Assembly: GCA_034509495.1 (NCBI GenBank)
Contig: CM067509.1
Span: 2,868,671-2,932,670 of the forward strand
Length of the DNA: 64,000 nt
Direction of reading: 5' to 3'
Source: Acestrorhynchus altus
Lineage: Eukaryota; Chordata; Actinopteri; Characiformes; Acestrorhynchidae
A program made the position numbers and the translations under genes. Below are positions 57,455 through 64,000 of the stretch, one piece after another (position 1 is the first letter of the stretch; every line of letters begins with the position of its first letter). The notes under the pieces are model-generated. The model worked only from the letters and a program-made list of their open reading frames with translations. It had not been told where the DNA came from and searched no databases.

Positions 57455-58783
57455 GGTTGAGATTAATACGTTCCTGCCATTTAACTCCCAACAACGTCAC
57501 CAACAATCACACCGTCTACACTGACAAGAGAGATATCTCACTTCTCCCATCCACTAGTTACGACTCCCTTTATCCAACAGTGCTAGATCTTCAGAGCACA
57601 TAAAGCCAGTCATGCATTGTTTCGTGTTTCTGTAACACAAGACAACAGACACCCGCACTCACCTGCAGTGAGTGATGAGGGTGAGGGACAGCCCTTCAAC
57701 TCACCAGTAGAAAGTAAAGCCTGTTATGTTCCCTGTTACTTATGTTTCTAACACACTCGTAGGTGGTGGTAAGGTACTCTTAGGTCTTTGGTAACAAATC
57801 CTTATGATATGATATGATAATGAACTACAAAAGTCATCAAACCATTTTCTATGATCCAGCAGTTGCGACATAGAAAACCATCTGATGGTCAGGTTCTGAT
57901 GGTAACAGCACAAAGGACAACATAAACCAAGAAGGACCAAGGGGAATAAAATCTTTTTTTTTTTTTACTTCCATTGAAAGAGAAAGTTTTTGCTTCTCCC
58001 ATAAAGTTGCCGTTTTGGAGATACAAGTTTTTGCTCGACAGTGAGGAACAGAAGGTTGCTTGCTTCACATCTGGAATGGCTTATACAGTAGAAGATGCTT
58101 CTGGTAGGATTATATAAATACCTGTGACTGTCAGACGATGGCAGATGCTTAAAATCTCGAGGTAAACAATATTGCTTAAACCTCAGAATACCTCCGAATT
58201 TGGCCAAAATCAGTCAATCAAAATGATACTTTAGGACTTACAGGATCTACTGGTGGTTAATTGTTGTAAGTTATTATGAAATAGCTGCTGAAGCTGTCAG
58301 GTACATTACTGACTGATTTGACAGCCGATATTTCACATTATAATGACTTGCAAATAACAGTGCTTGCTTTATTTTATTTGTTTTATGACTGATTATCATT
58401 CATAAAATGTCTAACAGCATTCAAAAATCAGTTTAAGCCATTCGTAAACCCTTTATAAGGTTACTCTGTAAAGTTGTAATGATTCATTTATGATGGTGTA
58501 TAATAAAGTAACACAACTCACCGAGTGAGTCTGTCAGCACTTCCATATTAGATGTTTCAGGCAACTGACAATGACGAGTTTTTAAGCAAATTTCCAATAA
58601 ATAAAAGAAAATGCAAATGTCCCACTTCTGTTGCACCCATTCCCAACGACAGCAAGAGTTGTCTCATTGTCTGTGTCCTACTCAATGAAGGGTACATGAT
58701 TAATTGGTCAAATGCAGATGATTGAAGTTCCAGTGGGTGGAGGTTGTGTTGGAGCCCATTTAATGAAAAAAAAATTAGAAAAG
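57455..58783. other. No recognised feature
   Basis: AT-rich DNA with an 14-nt T run near 57955. No gene supportable. Confidence 0.5.
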
Positions 58784-58793
58784 TGTTTACAGG

Positions 58794-59138
58794 GGGCGGC
58801 ATGGTGGCGCAGCGGAAAGTGCTGTTGCCTCACAGCAAGAAGGACCTGGGATCAATCCCCGGGTGGGGCGACCTGGGAAGTTTCTGTGTGGAGTTTGCAT
58901 GTTCTCCCCGTGTTCGCGTGGGTTTCCTCTGGGTACTCTGGTTTCCCCCACAGTCCAAAGACATGCATGATAGGTGAATTGGTGACTCTAAAGTGTGTGT
59001 GTGTGTGTGTGTGTGTGCCTTACGATGGATTAGCGCCCTGTCTAGGGTTGTTTCCTGCCCTTGCGCTCAGAGTTGCAGGCTGGGCACCAGCTCACCCGTG
59101 ACCCTGTTCAGGAATAAGCGGTTCAGAAAATGGATGGA
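58794..59138 (+). mobile_element. tRNA-derived SINE, full length
   Basis: The head has box A TGGCGCAGCGG (58805-58815) and a near-consensus box B GGATCAATCCC (58849-58859), the internal RNA polymerase III promoter. Then follow GTGGAGTTTGCATGTTCTCC, GGTTTCCTCTGGGTACTCTG, a GT array at 58996-59018, TTACGATGGATTAGCGCCCT and the tail GGAATAAGCGGTTCAGAAAA then TGGATGGATG. Candidate target duplications TGTTTACAGG (58784-58793) and TGTTTATAGG (59139-59148) match 9 of 10. The 129-aa frame over it is not a gene. Confidence 0.92.
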
Positions 59139-59154
59139 TGTTTATAGGAGAATT

Positions 59155-59455
59155 TAGATATTTTATATGAATTTGTTTTCATCAAACATCTACTTGTGCC
59201 TACATTTATTTATTTGTTGGATAAGGACAAAAAACACTTTACATCTCAGAAAAATTGATCATCCAGAGTGTTTTTGAGCTGAAATGCAGCCTTCAATGGA
59301 GAAAAAAAGCCTGTTCCTTCTCATTTTCCTCTATAACTGAATATCTGACTCATCAGTGATGTCATCAGTCCCACCCCTTCTGTCTGCATGCAGGTTGAGC
59401 TTGTACACGTAGACAGGCACTGGAAGACTCCTTTGGCATTTGAACTAGGATTTAA
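59155..59455 (+). repeat. Dispersed repeat family M, copy next to the SINE
   Basis: Contains ACACTTTACATCTCAG, GATCATCCAGAGTGTTTTTG, AGCTGAAATGCAGCC, CTCATCAGTGATGTCATCAG and CATGCAGGTTGAGCTTGTAC, the inverse of the order at 38430-38935. The SINE appears to have inserted at its edge. Confidence 0.65.
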
Positions 59456-59459
59456 TTCA

Positions 59460-60893
59460 GTTCAAAAAAAGTCTATTTTCCGAGCTCATTTACTGTGCTT
59501 GGTCATCGCAAATCAATGACCCTGCCATGGTCAAACGGTTGTAACGTGCATCACTTGAAGTACATACCACATCTGTAGATTACTCTGATCCTGAGAAGCG
59601 TTTGACGTTCTGTAGGACTGTTTGTTAGGTTTCCAGTTATTTCGCTGTTACCAGAAAACCCACCAGTACATGTGAATGAAGTAAGTATGGGCTTCTTACA
59701 GTCCTGCCTGTGTGCATCATCACGCCACAGCATTCCTTACTTAAACCACAAGAGCTTCCTCTCCAGCAGCATTCAACTAACTTGTCATTCAAACTGCAAA
59801 CTGCCACAAGTATTCGCAAATTAGCCCGGGGGGGGCTAGGAAGCAGACGAAATCTGATTCTCTGATAAACATTTTCTTGCAAGAGTGCACATCTGGTGAT
59901 GCAGGGAGTGAATGCCCACTTGTGGGCTTACAATGTGCCAGAAGCACTTGGAACAGTTTGGGGAATAGACTAGCAGCTCAAAGACCATGTTTGCAAGCTA
60001 GTGGAGTGAAGTGATCATCCAGGGATGAAATGTTGAGAAGTTTGAAATATTGCCTTAACAAGGTTTTCATGAGCTGCCGGGACGTGAGGAATGATATTAA
60101 TTGCAGAAAATGACCACGATTCACAGTTTCACAATAGAACATTTATGAAAACCTCTCAACTCATAAGCCTTGCAGCTAGAACAATACAAGGCCTTTTCAC
60201 ACCTTAGCAAACAGCACGAAAGGTGCTCGTTCCTCAAAGAGTTGTCCATCTTGCTGAAATGTAATCACCCCTGCACAAGGCAGCTCCAATCGCCGTCTTC
60301 TTCCATCTTTTCTTCACAGGCCCCTTTTTTTTTTCCCCATTTCAGCTCAGTGCGGATCAATAAATAACCATCTCTCCAAATACAATGACAAACGATTCAT
60401 GGATAATTTAAGACAGCATGAAGATAAATGGGCAATTTTCCCTCCGTCTCTGTCACCAGAGCCGACTTGAGAGGGGCGAACAGAAATCCATAGCGGCGTT
60501 CCCTTCGAGATGATGATGGACACATGTCTCAACAGAGGTGGGTGCTGCAGGCCCCTTTGCACACCTGTGTGGACGAGGCTACTTTTCTCGTTGTTTCAAT
60601 AAAAAGATAACTAACAGTGAATGATGAGAATATCAACGAATGGTTTTTAACAGCGTTCTAATGGGAAAGGATGCAGTAAGAAATGAACCAGTGATTTGTC
60701 TCGTATGGTGGGCTCATGAGGTTGATGAGCTCTGTTCTGATTGGCTACACATTGACTCACACAAGCTACACAGTAGAGCGTAGGTTCACGTGGCATATCG
60801 TTGCTTTTAGCACTTGTCCCCCAGATAAGATGACCATGTGTGGCCTGTTCGGGTAGCCCAGTAACAATACGTGTACACACCCACCTGGAATCC
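59460..60893. other. Single-copy DNA; candidate conserved element 60180-60560
   Basis: No gene. 60180-60560 is repeat-free with CACAAGGCAGCTCCAATCGC, TCAGCTCAGTGCGGATCAAT, CAATGACAAACGATTCATGG and TGGGCAATTTTCCCTCCGTC. The density of distinct non-repetitive words suggests a conserved element. An 8-nt G run lies near 59828. Confidence 0.3.
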
Positions 60894-60901
60894 ACCTAAC
60901 C

Positions 60902-61075
60902 CAGTGGCGTCCAACCTTACCCCCAAAGGACTGGCGTGGCTGCAGGTTTTCATCCCATCCAAATGGATCAGTTATTTGAAAACTGGCCAGTTGATTAAAG
61001 GTGTCACAAGTGGTTGTTTTAGAACGAAAACCTGCAGCCCCACCAGCCCATTGTGGATGAGATTGGACACCCCTG
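60902..61075. mobile_element. hAT-like palindromic MITE, 174 bp
   Basis: Inverted ends of about 57 bases: CAGTGGCGTCCAACCTTACC...GGCTGCAGGTTTTCATCCC at the left, against the inverse of GAACGAAAACCTGCAG...GATTGGACACCCCTG at the right. The flanking octamers ACCTAACC (60894-60901) and ACCTAGCT (61076-61083) match 6 of 8, as expected for an aged 8-bp hAT target duplication. Confidence 0.85.
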
Positions 61076-61129
61076 ACCTAGCTCCACCAGTGTGGAACGT
61101 GAACATGAGAGGGATGCTTCTTCCTGATC

Positions 61130-61330
61130 AGGGTCATGGGGGATCCACAGGCTACCTAGAATCAATGGGCACAATGCAGAAATACCCCCTAGATAGGACC
61201 CCTGTCTATCACAGGGTATTTCACACATCCATTTACCCGCACCTAGGGGCAATTGAAAATAGACCATTAACTTACTGGTTTTTGGGAGGTGGGAGGAAAA
61301 AGGAGCACTTGGAACAAGTTCATTTGGGTT
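61130..61330 (-). mobile_element. tRNA-derived SINE fragment
   Basis: The plus strand has GAAATACCCCCTAGATAGGA, CTATCACAGGGTATTTCACA, CCTAGGGGCAATTGAAAATA and TTTTTGGGAGGTGGGAGGAA, the inverse of SINE centre and tail. The head is missing. The 153-aa plus frame (60871-61332) is a fusion of the MITE and this SINE. Confidence 0.7.
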
Positions 61331-61334
61331 GATA

Positions 61335-62709
61335 ATTGCATACAAAAAGTCAGATTTTATATTAATTACATATAAGATAACATATTTCATGCCTTTGTTA
61401 CTGTTGATCTGAAGGACTTATAGCTCATGAAAATCAGAAATCCAGAATCTCACATTATTACAATATTCAGACTCAAATAAATTATAAATTAATGTCAAAT
61501 TTAAAAGTGGAAAAATCTGAAAACGCGTGAAATATATCAATTAAATTCATGACAGTTGAATATGTTTTTTTGAGATGCACTAGTAAATAAACCACAAACT
61601 GCAAAGGCACAGTCACCTTTGCATTTCGCGTTGTCCTAGGGACTGCTAAATGTTCTCCATTAGATGACCTCAGTGTCCTATGAGAATATGGGAATAATAT
61701 TCTATTGTCATGCACTGATTTATTGGTTCCAGAAGTTTAAAATTCACCCTAAATTCAATACAACGATTCCATTAATAGTCTAATACACTGCCTTCTCATT
61801 GCAGCCGTGTCATAGTGCCATGACTAAGACATGTAAATAAACTGTTACAACAAAGTCATGATGACACAGAAACATAAATTATCCTCTATTCATGCTAAAA
61901 GCAAAACATTTTTCTGATTTTATCTATGTTTTAGTTGAATGTAGCAGACCTGTACCATGTATCTGTATCTTTACATGCATTAAGAAGGTTATCCAGAGTC
62001 AAAAGTAGATAGATTCATCCATGAGCAGTGAACAGAGAAAGGAGAAGTATATCAAAATAGTTCACTGAAACTGCTCTTCCTATTCGCTCACTTTGCCTGA
62101 CCTGGTAACCACATGGATCCGTGTGTTGTTTAACGCGGCCATAATATACAGACCAGGTGAAACCAAGGAAAGCTGTGGGAGCTTAGCAAGTCCATATACA
62201 CAGCTGCAATTCAAATATTAAACTTCATGTTAATGCAGCTTTTTGCCAGAATGTGGGGTTTTTCTCGCTCTTGGGCTCCCCCTACAGGTTACACAGTGTT
62301 GCACAGTTCTGCTGAGAGGTACCATGCAGTTCCACCAGAGTTCCATAGTGAAGTTAGCAGCGTGCCAAGCCTGGAGGCCCAAAGACAGAGATGTCTTTTT
62401 CCCTGTTCCCTGTTAGTGTAGCAACAACTGCTTTAAGTGATAGTTGGAGAACCCTGGCGAGAAACTGCTTCTTCTGTTGTTTAATGTAGGGAAAACATTC
62501 CCTATAATATATTTTACATATATGAGGAACATCTAACCCTTAAGCAATAATCTTAAGTGTCTTAAACGCTGTTTATGCCAGTGGGCACAGGTCCCCTCTG
62601 TTCATAACGCTGCTTTCAAAAGGCGATAACTGATCCTAGATCTGCACTGCTCTCCTATGAATTTTAGAGGAACACGAAGCATTGTTTATTGCTTGCTATT
62701 GCCCTGCAG
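61335..62709. other. No recognised gene
   Basis: AT-rich. 62255-62430 (GGGCTCCCCCTACAGGTTAC onward) resembles a fish dispersed repeat. If the exon at 62710 is real this would be intron. Confidence 0.4.
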
Positions 62710-62837
62710 GGGAAAGTTACAAACATGTGTCATACAAAATGTTGCCAGAACTCAAATGGAAAGTTCCCGTCACCACAGATCTTGATGTAGCACTTGATCT
62801 AATCCCATCTGATTCTATCTCTGAAATGCTATTTCAG
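62710..62837 (+). CDS. Possible internal coding exon, product unknown
   Basis: A 128-bp interval lies between an acceptor-like TTGCTTGCTATTGCCCTGCAG end (AG at 62708-62709) and a donor CAG|GTAATG (62835-62843). Read from its third base it is open for all 42 codons: ESYKHVSYKMLPELKWKVPV, TTDLDVALDLIPSD, SISEMLFQ. Composition is protein-like, with mixed codons and charged and hydrophobic residues alternating, unlike the repeat-derived frames elsewhere. It would enter in phase 1 and leave in phase 0. I do not recognise the protein, and no partner exon is identified. The frame also continues a few codons past the donor. Confidence 0.3.
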
Positions 62838-62839
62838 GT

Positions 62840-64000
62840 AATGGTACAGCGAATGTTGAAAATAAATTGATAGATATCTCTTTTTTCTGTACCATATGTT
62901 GTACTTTTACCTGGAATAGCATGTAAAACTGTGCACAAAGCTCTCCTGTGAGGGAGAGAACCAAAAAGGCAGCTGACGTGACTGACAGGTACGTCTGAAG
63001 CTGAGTGAAGCGTATAATAAAGGGATTTTATACATTGTCAGGAACCCCTTGGGGCATATCAGCACATGGATAAGAGTGGCACTTCGCATATTCCCTAGTG
63101 ATCCAGTTTTGCATGTGTGTTAATCAGTCAATAAGTGAATCAATCACTACATCGTTTGTAGTATCAACATCGTAACATCTGGAATTTGTCTAACTGCCTT
63201 TATTTATTTCATAAACCGTCAGAGTTTGACTGACGTCAGCATGTAATGCTGCCATGCGCTGTCAAGACAAATTACACGCATTAATAACAGAAACTAACAT
63301 TTGATGTCATAACAGATTATTCCATGTGCTAACTGAAAGCCAATCACAGCGTCTTCCACGGCAGTTACCATTAAAGTGTAAATACAGCTTCAGTAACAGC
63401 AGGTCTCCAACTCGTCCACTCAACACGTTTGAAAAATGCACAGCGTCGTATCATGTGTGACCGTGTGCGCGCATCGCAAACCACAACAGCGACAAACTGA
63501 CCCAAAGTCGTTCATTTTCAACGAGAGTCAGTGACAGAGGCATTGAGTCTTGCAACTGTGAATGACATGGAGTCATCAAATTCAGATAAGCAGTCCAGCA
63601 CTGCACAACTGTATACAAATGGGCGGTGACATGCAATCATACAACTGCAAATCAGAAAACAGGCGCCCATGTTTCCTAAATACTGCTCTAGTGCGTTTGT
63701 TTCCTAATGAAGGTCTGGAGGAGAAATGGAGGAGACACCACGTAAGTGGTAACCAAGTGGTTACCAAAGGTTAAGTGCACCAGTTATCTGCCGAGAAAAT
63801 GGATATCCAATATAATTTACATTATCATATGTGCATTATATATGACATCATACATTATTGGTTGATTTTTATGACATCATGGTTGTCAACCTTCTGTGAA
63901 TAAATAAACCTATAAAGCAATTTATACAGTTATGCTGTTCCAAACGTGGTTGAGGACACAATTCTGTCCACATCTTAGAGGCACAACCAAGTGCTGACCA
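62840..64000. other. No recognised feature
   Basis: AT-rich, unique-looking. Overlapping short frames at 63451-63774 on both strands have no domain. Confidence 0.45.

Noticed and set aside
58712..59101. 129-aa plus-strand frame
   Set aside because: Covers a full-length SINE, including its GT array.
60871..61332. 153-aa plus-strand open frame, the longest in the window
   Set aside because: It runs through a hAT-like MITE and then an inverted SINE. The amino-acid sequence is repeat-derived.

Overview
The window looks like non-coding nuclear DNA from a ray-finned fish. The evidence is repeat content: many dead Tc1/mariner-like transposons, 3' ends of teleost-type non-LTR retrotransposons (an RTE/Rex3-like element, L2/CR1-like elements), tRNA-derived SINEs with the usual fish head and tail, palindromic MITEs, and dense long microsatellites. 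An otophysan (characin, catfish or cyprinid relative) is my guess, not something proven here. No rRNA or tRNA gene, CRISPR array, operon or complete protein-coding gene can be supported. The open reading frames are short. The longest are either inside transposon relics or made by low-complexity or antisense DNA.

Layout. 1-1.34 kb is a decayed trinucleotide domain holding a SINE piece. 2-6 kb holds SINEs and three antisense Tc1-like relics. 7.4-8.1 kb is single-copy DNA rich in homeodomain-like TAAT words and is one of several candidate conserved non-coding elements. 8.7-15 kb is mostly single copy with microsatellites. 15.2-16.5 kb has an L2-like LINE tail and a CTGGTC-type minisatellite. 17.4 kb holds a strong 38-nt hairpin. 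18.35-19.0 kb is a 5'-truncated RTE/Rex3-like LINE with a recognisable target duplication. 20.9-24.6 kb is a nest of MITE, LINE and a local duplication. 25-32 kb has MITEs, a Tc1 relic and an inverted pair of a T-rich repeat. 35-40.4 kb is the densest transposon block. 42-46 kb is the longest stretch without recognised repeats. 47-51 kb has SINE-like and dispersed repeats. 51.6-53.05 kb is a nearly full-length but catalytically dead Tc1-like transposon. 54.4-59.5 kb has more LINE, MITE and SINE insertions, including one textbook SINE. 60.9 kb holds a hAT-like MITE. One possible 128-bp coding exon lies at 62.71-62.84 kb.

No genes are seen working together. The most plausible biology is an intron or a gene desert with candidate regulatory islands between repeats. 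Repeat-family names are from memory of fish repeats and could not be checked. Boundaries are usually good to about 10-30 bases, and exact only where terminal repeats or target duplications are stated.
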